Positions 1-7,338 of a stretch of 64,000 nucleotides of DNA are shown piece by piece (within the stretch, counting starts at the first letter, position 1; every line of letters begins with the position of its first letter). The stretch comes from Sphingobium sp. (GTDB lineage: Bacteria; Pseudomonadota; Alphaproteobacteria; Sphingomonadales; Sphingomonadaceae). The position numbers were made by a program, and so were the translations under genes. Below the pieces are notes generated by a model, which was not told where the DNA came from, made no database searches, and saw only the letters and a list, made by a program, of their open reading frames with translations. Location of the stretch: assembly GCA_020446425.1 (NCBI GenBank), contig JAGRES010000035.1, forward strand, positions 27,501-91,500. Direction: 5' to 3'.

Positions 1-35
1 CAACCGGCATGGTAGAAGATGGCATTGGATTTCAT
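1..35 (-). CDS. start of a thioredoxin-like small protein, partial
   Basis: Only the first 11 codons are visible, reading MKSNAIFYHAG from an ATG at 35. A purine-rich AGGAG site about 8 nt upstream lies inside a copy of the TAGGA-N-TCCTA palindrome that also precedes the marR gene. The FYHAG start resembles short thioredoxin-fold proteins that continue GCPVC, but that part is outside the window, so the family is a guess. Confidence 0.35.
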   Translation of the reverse strand, partial: MKSNAIFYHAG

Positions 36-37
36 AG

Positions 38-48
38 TAGGACTCCTA
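38..48. promoter_or_regulatory. putative MarR operator, copy 1
   Basis: TAGGA-C-TCCTA is an inverted repeat with 5-bp arms and a 1-nt centre, just upstream of the partial gene at 1-35 and overlapping its ribosome binding site. It matches the palindrome upstream of the marR gene at 685-697, which suggests one regulator controls both. Confidence 0.5.
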
Positions 49-104
49 ACAATTAAGGGCGCAGAGAACGCTGCGCGCGTTTCGCCGGAAATTCCGGCGC
101 ATTC

Positions 105-683
105 TTATGACCTCTCGGCCTTCTCCTCGTGCTCGGGGCAGTTGATGCGAAGATCGACTGGTTCAAGTGGCGCCTGGATCAAGTTGCAATAAGCTCGTCC
201 GGGCTGTTCCAACTCGCTTTCGGGAACAAAATACCGGCAGGTGACGCACATGCGCTGGGGCGCGATCTGACCAGCCTGCTGCAGCCGTGTGATCGTCTGG
301 AGAACGAAGCGATGCATCACTTCAACCTCCGCGTCTGAAAGCACCGCCACCATGCTGCTGTGCCCGTCAGGCACGGTGCCAAGCATCTCGTGCCCGGCTT
401 TGGTCAGGCTGACACGCACCGCTCGGGCATTCTCCGGATCCGGCAGCCGCTTCACCAGGCCTTTCGCGACAAGGGCGCTCACAGCATCGCTGGCCGTGGA
501 GGGGCGTACACTCAATTGTGCCGCCAACTGGTTAAGTCGCAGGCCTTCCGTGCGGCCCTGCAACAAGCGAAGGGCATCGCCTTGGGTCGGGGTCAATCCG
601 GCATCTTCGCCAGCTCGCCATTCCTGCTGGCGGGCGAGAGCCGAGAGACGTCCAAGGCCAAAAATGAGTTGGTCGCGAATCAT
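105..683 (-). CDS. MarR-family transcriptional regulator with Cys-rich tail
   Basis: A 192-residue winged-helix regulator. Residues about 30-105 form the MarR DNA-binding region (LNQLAAQLSV, then STASDAVSALVAKGLVKR with the wing after it). The C-terminus carries Cys146, Cys149, Cys166 and Cys182 in a CxxC...C...C pattern, unusual for MarR and suggestive of metal or redox sensing. A perfect TTAGGA-N-TCCTAA palindrome lies 2-14 nt upstream of the ATG, fitting autoregulation. The same palindrome precedes the divergent-side gene at 1-35. Ligand unknown. Confidence 0.8.
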   Translation of the reverse strand: MIRDQLIFGLGRLSALARQQEWRAGEDAGLTPTQGDALRLLQGRTEGLRLNQLAAQLSVRPSTASDAVSALVAKGLVKRLPDPENARAVRVSLTKAGHEMLGTVPDGHSSMVAVLSDAEVEVMHRFVLQTITRLQQAGQIAPQRMCVTCRYFVPESELEQPGRAYCNLIQAPLEPVDLRINCPEHEEKAERS

Positions 684-684
684 A

Positions 685-697
685 TTAGGAGTCCTAA
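685..697. promoter_or_regulatory. putative MarR operator, copy 2
   Basis: TTAGGA-G-TCCTAA, a perfect inverted repeat with 6-bp arms, sits between a TTGACA hexamer (715-720, minus strand) and the marR start codon. It would overlap the -10 region or early leader, consistent with repression by MarR itself. Confidence 0.55.
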
Positions 698-757
698 CTT
701 AATACCAAACCTCTTGTCAACCTGCCTGCGCCGGATGCTCACTGCGGAACGTGGCGG

Positions 758-1507
758 TTAGCAGCCGCGAGGCTGGCGTGGCTCGGCGGTGATGAAGAGC
801 ATACTGCCTTCCAGCACTCTGCCAGGTGATGCTTCCAGTCCTGCACTTGGCATTTTGAGGCGGCGCAGAAGTTGGATACTAGTGCGCGGTGTTGCCACCT
901 CGCCTGCGCGATGCAATGCGCTGAGATAGCGTGTGCCCAGCCACCGTTCGGCGACAAGGCTACTCATGAAGAGCTGTGCGTTTCCACTGGCGACGCGGGC
1001 CAGTTCGGCGGTCACGATTTCGACGTCGTCAAAAATGTGCAACATGCCAGGGCACAATATGCTGCCAAAAGCACCATCCTTGAATGGCAGGTGCCTCAGG
1101 TCGGCCTGAACGAAAACCAGGTGCTCTGGCATGGTCCCGGCGATATCCATGACCCTCTTGCGCGCCGCTTCGAGCATCCCGAGTGAAAGGTCACAAAGGA
1201 TTGTCGGTCTGGCAGACCGAATATGCAGTTCTGCGGTCGAGACCAGCGAACCGCATCCACCGTCGAGCAGTGGCCCATGACCGAAGCGTACAGCTTGTTC
1301 GGCAAATCGGGCATAGGACGCCGGAGACGTTCCCCAGGCGAGGCGATTATAAAGCTTGTTGCCAATCAGCCAGTCATAAAGGGCGGCATGGCGATCATAC
1401 ACCTGATGCGAGGTTGCCTCTGCATCTGTTGACCATATCCCATCGGCAACGACCCGAACCGTGCTGCCTTCGGCCAGGACATTACGCAAGATTGAGGGAG
1501 CTTCCAT
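758..1507 (-). CDS. class I SAM-dependent methyltransferase
   Basis: A 249-residue protein with a Rossmann methyltransferase core: glycine-rich motif I as LLDGGCGSL (about residue 80), an acidic motif II region (ILCDLS), the QADLRHLPFKDGAFG segment typical of the post-II/III region, and a hydrophobic ILCPGMLHIFDD strand. The substrate cannot be read from sequence. It lies 4 nt after the membrane protein gene at 1512-1913 and downstream of the globin gene, so the three probably form one operon, linking it to the nitric-oxide response. Confidence 0.75.
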   Translation of the reverse strand: MEAPSILRNVLAEGSTVRVVADGIWSTDAEATSHQVYDRHAALYDWLIGNKLYNRLAWGTSPASYARFAEQAVRFGHGPLLDGGCGSLVSTAELHIRSARPTILCDLSLGMLEAARKRVMDIAGTMPEHLVFVQADLRHLPFKDGAFGSILCPGMLHIFDDVEIVTAELARVASGNAQLFMSSLVAERWLGTRYLSALHRAGEVATPRTSIQLLRRLKMPSAGLEASPGRVLEGSMLFITAEPRQPRGC

Positions 1508-1511
1508 CGCA

Positions 1512-1913
1512 CTATGCGACGAAGGCGATAATCACCGAGATTGCAACACCGAAAAGGGCGACGGCAATAGGCACGGCCAGAATCTGACCTGCTACCGCTC
1601 CAGCCGACATCGGTCCCGTCCAGGTGTGCAATGTGCCCCCTTCTTTCTGTTTCGAGGTCGGGAGTGGCGACAGACGCAGGAGAATGCTGGCTGCACCGAA
1701 GTACATCAGCGAATAGAGGATGCTGACCACGATAGAGAATGCAGCTGATAGTTCTGAACCCAGAGCGCCAAAGATACTGGCGAAGAACAATACATAGCAC
1801 AGGAGCATAGCGCCCCAGACACCTGCCGAGACCCCCATCGCCGATCCCTCGGGCTGGACCTTCTGAACCGGGGCATTGACTTGCTCCGCGGTCGCAATTT
1901 TCTGGTGGTACAT
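1512..1913 (-). CDS. small inner-membrane protein of unknown function
   Basis: 133 residues with three clear hydrophobic segments (about 31-50, 58-80 and 106-132) separated by a polar loop rich in Lys and Gly. The N-terminal 25 residues are soluble. I do not recognise the family. It is the middle gene between the truncated globin (20 nt upstream) and the methyltransferase (4 nt downstream), so it is probably co-transcribed and co-induced with them. Confidence 0.65.
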   Translation of the reverse strand: MYHQKIATAEQVNAPVQKVQPEGSAMGVSAGVWGAMLLCYVLFFASIFGALGSELSAAFSIVVSILYSLMYFGAASILLRLSPLPTSKQKEGGTLHTWTGPMSAGAVAGQILAVPIAVALFGVAISVIIAFVA

Positions 1914-1933
1914 ACTGTGTTCCTCCCTGGAAA

Positions 1934-2386
1934 TTAGTCGCGCTGACTTAGATTCTGCGCCTGGATTGCCGCCATGAAGCTGCCTGCAATCATGCGCGCG
2001 CGCGAATGGACGAGTTCGGCGGCATTCTCGTCGCCGATTTCAAGCAATGTCTCGCGAAACAGTGACAGCCAGTGCGCAAACATCTCCGCCGTCAGCCCCT
2101 GGATCATCAGATGTTTCATCATCGGATTGCCGCGAAATTCTCCGGTGCTGAACAGCACCGAGCGCCAGAAGCGCTTCATGTGCGCCAGGTGGGGCGGCCA
2201 GGCATCGATGTGGCGGGCGAAGACCGGACCCAGCAGCTCGTCCTGCTGGATTCGGTCGTAGAAGCGATCGACCATGACATCGACGAATGCACTGTCGATG
2301 CCATGGTCCAGTCCATCGGCAACCTTGGACTCGCGGGCACGGCGTGCATGTGGGCTGGTCATTTCCGAGACATAGGGTTTGGTCAT
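1934..2386 (-). CDS. group III truncated hemoglobin
   Basis: About 150 residues. The FVDVMVDRFYDRIQQDELLGPVFA segment, the FWRSVLFSTGEFRGNPMMKHLMI block with its haem-ligating proximal His, and the FAHWLSLFRETL helix are hallmarks of the bacterial group III truncated globins, small haem proteins tied to NO or oxygen chemistry. An in-frame GTG lies 6 nt upstream and an ATG at 2362 is another possible start; the ATG at 2386 is chosen. The gene is divergent from nnrS across a long palindrome, which fits NsrR control. Confidence 0.88.
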   Translation of the reverse strand: MTKPYVSEMTSPHARRARESKVADGLDHGIDSAFVDVMVDRFYDRIQQDELLGPVFARHIDAWPPHLAHMKRFWRSVLFSTGEFRGNPMMKHLMIQGLTAEMFAHWLSLFRETLLEIGDENAAELVHSRARMIAGSFMAAIQAQNLSQRD

Positions 2387-2412
2387 GCGCACCGGGTAGG
2401 CGCAGTGCCGAT

Positions 2413-2441
2413 TAAAAGCAACATTTACAATATTGCTTTTA
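2413..2441. promoter_or_regulatory. putative NsrR-type operator between globin and nnrS
   Basis: An inverted repeat with 12-bp arms, AAAAGCAACATT and AATATTGCTTTT, differs at one position and is separated by 3 nt; a flanking T/A pair extends it. It lies exactly 27 nt from each of the two divergent start codons (2386 and 2468). Rrf2-family NsrR proteins bind AT-rich palindromes of about this size, and an NsrR-like gene lies at 4209-4646. Binding by that protein is inferred. Confidence 0.6.
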
Positions 2442-2467
2442 GCTTTGCCCGACCTTACAGCTTGCCC

Positions 2468-3583
2468 ATGCTGAAGGTGACAGACCCGATTTGGAGTGAT
2501 GGGCTACGGCCGTTTTATCTGCTCGGTGCGATTGATGGCTGCCTGGCCATGCTGGCCTGGACCCTTGCCCTGTCCGGCCATGGTGCCATGTCGGTATTTA
2601 CACATGCCAGCGGGCTGATAGGCGGACTTCTGCTCGCGATCGTTACCGGTTTCCTGCTGACGGCGGTTCCGAACTGGACCGGCAGGCCGCTGGTTAGTCC
2701 CACCGGACTGCGAGCACTCACATTGCTATGGCTGGCAGGGCGCGCCACCTTCTGGCTTGCCGGGTTGCCGGTGATCTCGCTGACAATCTTTCCAGCAGTA
2801 GTCGCAGCACTGATTGTCCATCGCTTCGTCGTCACCACCAGCTGGCGTCACTGGGCGATTGCGATTGCTCTCATCACCTTGCCACTTGCTGCTCTCCTCA
2901 GCCATTCCGGCGCGTTCAGCGACCGCAGCCACCATGGCTGGTATCTGGCTTTGGCTGCCATCGCCGTCCTTGTGACAGTAATAGGCGGCAGGATCATTCC
3001 CGCCTTTACCAACAATGCCGTGGCTGGCGCCGATGCCCGCCAGCTATCATGGCTCGACCTTGGCACCGTGCTGGCGACGATAGTTGCACTGGCCGCATGG
3101 GCCTTCGGTGTGCGCGAGAACCTCGGTTCCGCACTGGCGATGGTAGCGCTTGGGTTTCAGGCAATCCGTTTCCTACTGTGGCGGCCATGGAAAACGCGAA
3201 CCAAACTGCTGCTTTGGATTTTGCCGCTCTCCTATCTCTGGCTGATCGCCAGTCTGGCGATGATTGCCTTGGGGTTGCCCGGCGTCCTCGCGCTTCATGC
3301 CATGGCGGCAGGCGCCATGGGCGGAATGATGCTTGCTGTGATGACGCGCAGCAGCAAGGGCCACACTGGCCGTGCGCTGGAAGCCGACGGCTGGGATGGG
3401 ACGATCTACGGGCTTGTCCATCTTGGCGCTGCTCTTCGGGTCGCAGCCGCTTTCGGATTCTTCCTGCCGGACAGCTTGCTGTTCTCAGGTGCAAGCTGGA
3501 CTGCCGCCTTTGGACTGTTCGCCGTGCGCTACTGGCTGGTGCTGACGCAGCCCCGACTGGATCGGGGGGCACCACATCCGTGA
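2468..3583 (+). CDS. nnrS: NnrS-family haem-copper membrane protein
   Basis: 371 residues with about 11-12 hydrophobic segments across the whole length. The opening DPIWSDGLRPFYLLGAIDG, the HASGLIGGLLLAIVTGFLLTAVPNWTGR block and the later GGRIIPAFTNNA and MTRSSKGHTGR motifs are characteristic of NnrS, which relieves nitrosative stress. Conserved His residues in these motifs fit metal binding. The frame is open for 396 nt further upstream but that part is antisense to the globin gene, so the ATG at 2468 is the likely start. Its stop overlaps the next gene as GTGA. Confidence 0.9.
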   Translation: MLKVTDPIWSDGLRPFYLLGAIDGCLAMLAWTLALSGHGAMSVFTHASGLIGGLLLAIVTGFLLTAVPNWTGRPLVSPTGLRALTLLWLAGRATFWLAGLPVISLTIFPAVVAALIVHRFVVTTSWRHWAIAIALITLPLAALLSHSGAFSDRSHHGWYLALAAIAVLVTVIGGRIIPAFTNNAVAGADARQLSWLDLGTVLATIVALAAWAFGVRENLGSALAMVALGFQAIRFLLWRPWKTRTKLLLWILPLSYLWLIASLAMIALGLPGVLALHAMAAGAMGGMMLAVMTRSSKGHTGRALEADGWDGTIYGLVHLGAALRVAAAFGFFLPDSLLFSGASWTAAFGLFAVRYWLVLTQPRLDRGAPHP

Positions 3584-4212
3584 CCGACGTCATCGAGATC
3601 GAGCCGACACCCAATCCCGATGCCATGCGATTCTCCCTGCCACCGGCGCTACGGCAGCAACTGACCCTGCACTATGACGCTGAGCATGGCTTAGCGAAGA
3701 GCACGCCACGCCCTGCCGCACGGCTGCTTGAAATCGATGGTGTAGCCAGTTGCATGTTTGCACCCGATTTCGTGACCGTTTCGCGGATCGGACCAAACGC
3801 CGAATGGTCCGCCCTTCGTGCCGAGGTCGCTCTTGCCCTTATCGAATCAGCCTATGCCGGAGAGAGTATTGAAGCCGATCAGACAGACAGGGGCGACGAG
3901 GTCGGTGACGATGCTGTTACCGCTCAAATTCGCGATATCCTGCACACTCAAGTAGCACCTCGCGTCGCGCAGGACGGTGGCCATATTGCGCTTGATTCCT
4001 ATCATGACGGCGAAGTTCGCGTGCGCTTCGAAGGAGCCTGCGGTGGATGCCCTTCCGCCTCGCTGACGCTGCGCCGAACGGTTGAAACGCTGATCAAACG
4101 CTATGTGCCGGAAGTCCATCGCGTCGTGCTGGTTTCGGCAGATGAAGATGCCTCTGGCGAACCCGGCTGGAAGCGTTTTCTCAAAGCACGCGGGATGCGC
4201 TTTCGCGATTAG
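3580..4212 (+). CDS. Nfu/NifU-domain iron-sulfur scaffold protein
   Basis: 210 residues from a GTG whose last two bases overlap the nnrS stop, so translation is probably coupled. The N-terminal half opens EIEPTPNPDAMRF, the signature of the Nfu N-terminal domain; the C-terminal half (about 110-190) is a NifU-like domain with CGGC (Cys154, Cys157) that binds a bridging Fe-S cluster. Placement after nnrS suggests Fe-S delivery or repair after NO damage. The 3' end overlaps the convergent nsrR gene by 4 nt. Confidence 0.88.
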   Translation: MTDVIEIEPTPNPDAMRFSLPPALRQQLTLHYDAEHGLAKSTPRPAARLLEIDGVASCMFAPDFVTVSRIGPNAEWSALRAEVALALIESAYAGESIEADQTDRGDEVGDDAVTAQIRDILHTQVAPRVAQDGGHIALDSYHDGEVRVRFEGACGGCPSASLTLRRTVETLIKRYVPEVHRVVLVSADEDASGEPGWKRFLKARGMRFRD

Positions 4213-4646
4213 CTGGCGTCAAGGCTGAGATCAGCTAACAACCCTTCGGGTTTGGCGATCAGATCGCTCAATGTGTAGCGGTCAAGCACGCTGAGAAAGG
4301 CACGCACGGCTTCCGACATGGCTCGCTTCAGTTCGCAATGGGGCGTGATCTGGCAGCTTTTTGCCGATTCGAAGCAGGGTACAATCGCAAAGTCCGGCTC
4401 TGTCTCCCGCAACACTTCGCCGATCACGATAGCCTCAGCGGGACGACCAAGCCTGATCCCGCCAGAGCGCCCCCGCACGGTTTCGATCAGGCCCGAACGC
4501 CCAAGTTCGTGGACGATCTTCATCACGTGCGGTTTCGAAATGTCATAGCGCTCGGCGATCTCGGCGATCGTGCAGAGGCGTTCCGGGTTAATGCCCAGAT
4601 ACATCAGCACGCGCAGCGCATAGTCGGAGTAGGACGTGATCCTCAT
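4209..4646 (-). CDS. nsrR: Rrf2-family regulator, NsrR-like NO sensor
   Basis: 145 residues. The start MRITSYSDYALRVLMYLG and the helix-turn-helix ISKPHVMKIVHELGRSGLIETVRGRSGGI are typical of Rrf2 proteins. Cys91, Cys98 and Cys104 match the three-Cys cluster region of NsrR (E. coli NsrR uses Cys91, 96 and 102), which holds a NO-sensitive Fe-S cluster. With nnrS and a truncated globin beside it, NsrR is the best assignment. It overlaps the upstream membrane gene by 4 nt. Confidence 0.85.
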   Translation of the reverse strand: MRITSYSDYALRVLMYLGINPERLCTIAEIAERYDISKPHVMKIVHELGRSGLIETVRGRSGGIRLGRPAEAIVIGEVLRETEPDFAIVPCFESAKSCQITPHCELKRAMSEAVRAFLSVLDRYTLSDLIAKPEGLLADLSLDAS

Positions 4647-5086
4647 GGCTCGGCCCTACAGTGTTTGTCGCGCTCGTGCAGGTTTTTCCTCGCTGGACGC
4701 TCACTCCAGGCAATGGCCAGCAGCATGACCACTTTAAACCCGTCGATCAGCGCCCACGTGCTGTGCAGCCAGCCCGAGCTCGTCGCCTCTCCCTGCATTC
4801 GCAGCAGGGTGGCGTTATCCAGCGGAGGCAGGAGCACGAAGTACTGCACTGCCAGCAAGGCGATCAGACCAGTCGCTGCAAACCGCCGCCAGGCCGAAAG
4901 CGCGATCAGCGGGAGGAACAAGGCAAGCTGCAGGATCATCGAAACGCGGAATGTCGCGCGTCCCACGGCCAGAAGGTCAGCCAACTCGACATTTGCTGCA
5001 AGGAACTTTGCTGGCGTTGCGACAAACGAGAGTCCCACCAGAATGCCCGCACAAAAAGCGGCGTAGATTACCGGCAAGGTCCGCAT
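4643..5086 (-). CDS. four-helix membrane protein, first gene of the nsrR unit
   Basis: 147 residues with four hydrophobic stretches (about 4-22, 48-63, 70-90, 108-128) and a polar Arg/Lys/His-rich tail. It overlaps nsrR by 4 nt and probably shares its transcript. I do not recognise a named family. An AT-rich stretch at about 5090-5135 upstream could hold the promoter. Confidence 0.65.
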   Translation of the reverse strand: MRTLPVIYAAFCAGILVGLSFVATPAKFLAANVELADLLAVGRATFRVSMILQLALFLPLIALSAWRRFAATGLIALLAVQYFVLLPPLDNATLLRMQGEATSSGWLHSTWALIDGFKVVMLLAIAWSERPARKNLHERDKHCRAEP

Positions 5087-5887
5087 AAGATATATTCCAT
5101 TTTAATCCTTAAATCGCTCCCAATATATATATTACGAATCGATCTTTCTACCCTTTCCGCATCGCCGGAAGGGGCGGCGGAATGCAAAAAGGGAATGCGG
5201 ATGGTTAATTTCAGGAGCGGCTGGACCTGCTCATCCTCGTCGCTGTAATCTCCTTGGCGACGCTCGGTCTGATCGGGCGGGAAAGCTGGTAATCCATCGG
5301 CGGTATGCAGCTGTGCTTGGTCTGGAACCATGGTGGATACGTCGCGCCCGACTGGTTCGCTGACTGGCTGCATCGCGAAGCCATCGGGGTGCAGGCCATG
5401 GTTGGCCAGATGCTCAACAACCGCCCCTACGGGCAATTGAGTATTGCCGACAAAGATTCGGTCGATGCGGTGGAGCCACTGTGAAGCGGTCTAACGGCTA
5501 CAATCCCTCCAGTCATGACCTCACCAACGAGCGCGACGTGGCGGTGCGGTACGTGAGGCAGCACTACCTCCAACTCTTCGCCGGAGATTCCGCGAGCGCG
5601 TACTCCGCGAAGACTGTGCCATGCCGCAAAACAGGAGCTGAGTGGAGAAGACGAGACCAACCTCGCCAACTTCGTCTTCTGGAAGAGCCGGACAGCTACA
5701 GCCAAGCGATCATAAGGTAGCGTGCTCAGCCAGGAACGCGGTGAACGCTGCCTCGCCTTGCTCTCGGTTTCATGGTTCCTTGGGCGCCTGGCCAAGTCGT
5801 CAGAGTGAGACATGGATTGGTCCAAGAGTGAAGCGGAACACTCCAATCCACTTGCCACGCGTAAATTGCGCAGGAAAGCATGAACCG
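5087..5887. other. 800-bp stretch with no supported gene, probably decayed insert
   Basis: No frame here has a convincing protein. On the + strand a fragment near 5214-5291 reads ERLDLLILVAVISLATLGLIG, a hydrophobic segment slightly reminiscent of transposase ends, followed by a stop and by short open stretches ending at 5483. Position beside an integrase fits remnants of mobile DNA. The AT-rich part at 5087-5140 probably holds the promoter of the minus-strand membrane gene. Confidence 0.35.
5859..5871 (+). repeat. 13-bp direct repeat flanking integrase 1, downstream copy
   Basis: GCGTAAATTGCGC lies 16 nt beyond the integrase stop. The upstream copy at 7238-7250 reads GCGTAAATTGAGC, 12 of 13 identical in the same orientation. 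It could be an attachment core or recombinase site, but the match is short enough to be chance. Confidence 0.3.
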
Positions 5888-7156
5888 TCAGGCCGCAAGC
5901 CCGAGTGCCTCGGCGAGCTTGTCGCCCACGCGGTCAGCGGCTTCCTTCATCGGATCGTGGTCGATGTGGGCATAGATCATCGTCGAGCGCATGTTGGCGT
6001 GCCCGAGGATCGCCCCCGTCATTGCCAGCGCCTCGCCACTTGATGTGGCGATAGCTCCCATGGTGTGGCGAAGCGTATGGGGCGTGACTCCTTCGAGCCC
6101 GGCCTTGGCAACGATCTTTGGCCAGAGCTTTTTGGTGCCCTGGAAATACCCCTCGCCATGATCTGCCGGAAAAACATGGTCACTGCCTGGCTCGCGAGTA
6201 ATGGACCTGAGGAGACCGATTGCTGCGCCGGAAAGCGGCCTTGTCGATTGGCCGGTCTTGCTGTCGGCCAGAATCAGCAGGCCTCGATCAAGATCGATCT
6301 CGCTCCACTTGAGTTCGACGATCTCCTGCCGCCGGCACCCGGTCAGAATCCACAGACGGGTAATGTTGAGCGCCTTGGGATTGAGTCCCTCTTGTTCGAG
6401 CACATCGCAAGCCGCGCCCAGCTTCTTCACTTCGGCAAGCGAGAGAAATCGTGTCCGACGGCCATCGGATTTCTTCACGACCGCCTTCTCGCACGGGTTC
6501 GCATCGACGAGGCCCCGGCGCATGGCGAAGCTGTACATGGCAGACAGATCGCGGAACACCTTGCGCGCCGCGCCCGAGCCACCGCGCACGACGATGCGTT
6601 TGCGATGGCCGACTTTCTCGTCCTTGCGAGACTTGCCTTGTTCGACATCACGGAAAAAGCGCTCGACATCGCCAGCGGTCAGTTCGGTTATCCGTTTGTG
6701 GCCTAGCAATCGGACCACATGATGGCGAAGGCGTCCGATTGTGTATTGCTTGGTCAAGGGCTTCATCGGCTCACCCTGCCGAACGCCGCGCTGGATATAG
6801 CAGCCTTCCTCCTCATAGAGATCGACCAGCGCGGCGACCTTCATCTCCCGCCTCTTGCTGTTGCGCTCGGCACCCGGGTCTTCGCCGACTGCAATCCGGC
6901 CAAGCACCTTTTTGGCTTCCTTGCGCGCCTCTTCGACGGTGAGATTGCCGAATCGTCCAATCGTCACCAATCGCTGCGGGGCGGTGCGGCCACCACCATC
7001 GGCGCGGTAGCGGACAACGAAACTCTTGGTTCCACTTGGCTCGATGCGAACGGCAAATCCTGCCAATTCACTGTCCCAAACCATGTACCGTTTATCGGTC
7101 CCTTCCGCTGAATCGACCACGGTTTTGGTCAGGCGTGTTTTCGAACTGGTAGACAT
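5888..7156 (-). CDS. tyrosine recombinase/integrase, P4 type (integrase 1)
   Basis: About 422 residues: N-terminal DUF4102-like arm-binding domain (VWDSELAGFAVRIEPSGTKSFVVRYR), a central SAM-like core-binding domain, and the catalytic domain with Arg in LTGCRRQEI, Lys in SKTGQ, HTLRH, GHANMRST and Tyr in MIYAH. All six catalytic positions are present, so it should be active. An in-frame GTG lies 6 nt upstream of the ATG at 7156. It is in tandem with a second integrase at 7339-8568. Confidence 0.9.
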   Translation of the reverse strand: MSTSSKTRLTKTVVDSAEGTDKRYMVWDSELAGFAVRIEPSGTKSFVVRYRADGGGRTAPQRLVTIGRFGNLTVEEARKEAKKVLGRIAVGEDPGAERNSKRREMKVAALVDLYEEEGCYIQRGVRQGEPMKPLTKQYTIGRLRHHVVRLLGHKRITELTAGDVERFFRDVEQGKSRKDEKVGHRKRIVVRGGSGAARKVFRDLSAMYSFAMRRGLVDANPCEKAVVKKSDGRRTRFLSLAEVKKLGAACDVLEQEGLNPKALNITRLWILTGCRRQEIVELKWSEIDLDRGLLILADSKTGQSTRPLSGAAIGLLRSITREPGSDHVFPADHGEGYFQGTKKLWPKIVAKAGLEGVTPHTLRHTMGAIATSSGEALAMTGAILGHANMRSTMIYAHIDHDPMKEAADRVGDKLAEALGLAA

Positions 7157-7237
7157 GGCCACGATGCTCCGGTGGTTCGGTCAACACATGGTCATCACCG
7201 TGGAGGCAAACCATGGGTTGGTTGCCGGATATCTCTA

Positions 7238-7250
7238 GCGTAAATTGAGC
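7238..7250 (+). repeat. 13-bp direct repeat flanking integrase 1, upstream copy
   Basis: GCGTAAATTGAGC, paired with the near-identical copy at 5859-5871. Together they bracket the first integrase gene. Evidence for function is only position. Confidence 0.3.
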
Positions 7251-7338
7251 CAATATTCTACAATATATTCAGTCTATTATGGAGCATTCTGGCGTACTCT
7301 GGCGCAGTCTAGCGAAGGGCTATTTGCAAGATTGGCAT

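Noticed and set aside
2072-2467. upstream extension of the nnrS frame
   Set aside because: It runs antisense through the globin gene and the operator region; NnrS similarity begins only at the ATG at 2468.
5427-5858. 143-codon minus-strand open frame beside integrase 1
   Set aside because: No recognisable domain, Ser/Arg-rich composition; region better described as non-coding or decayed.
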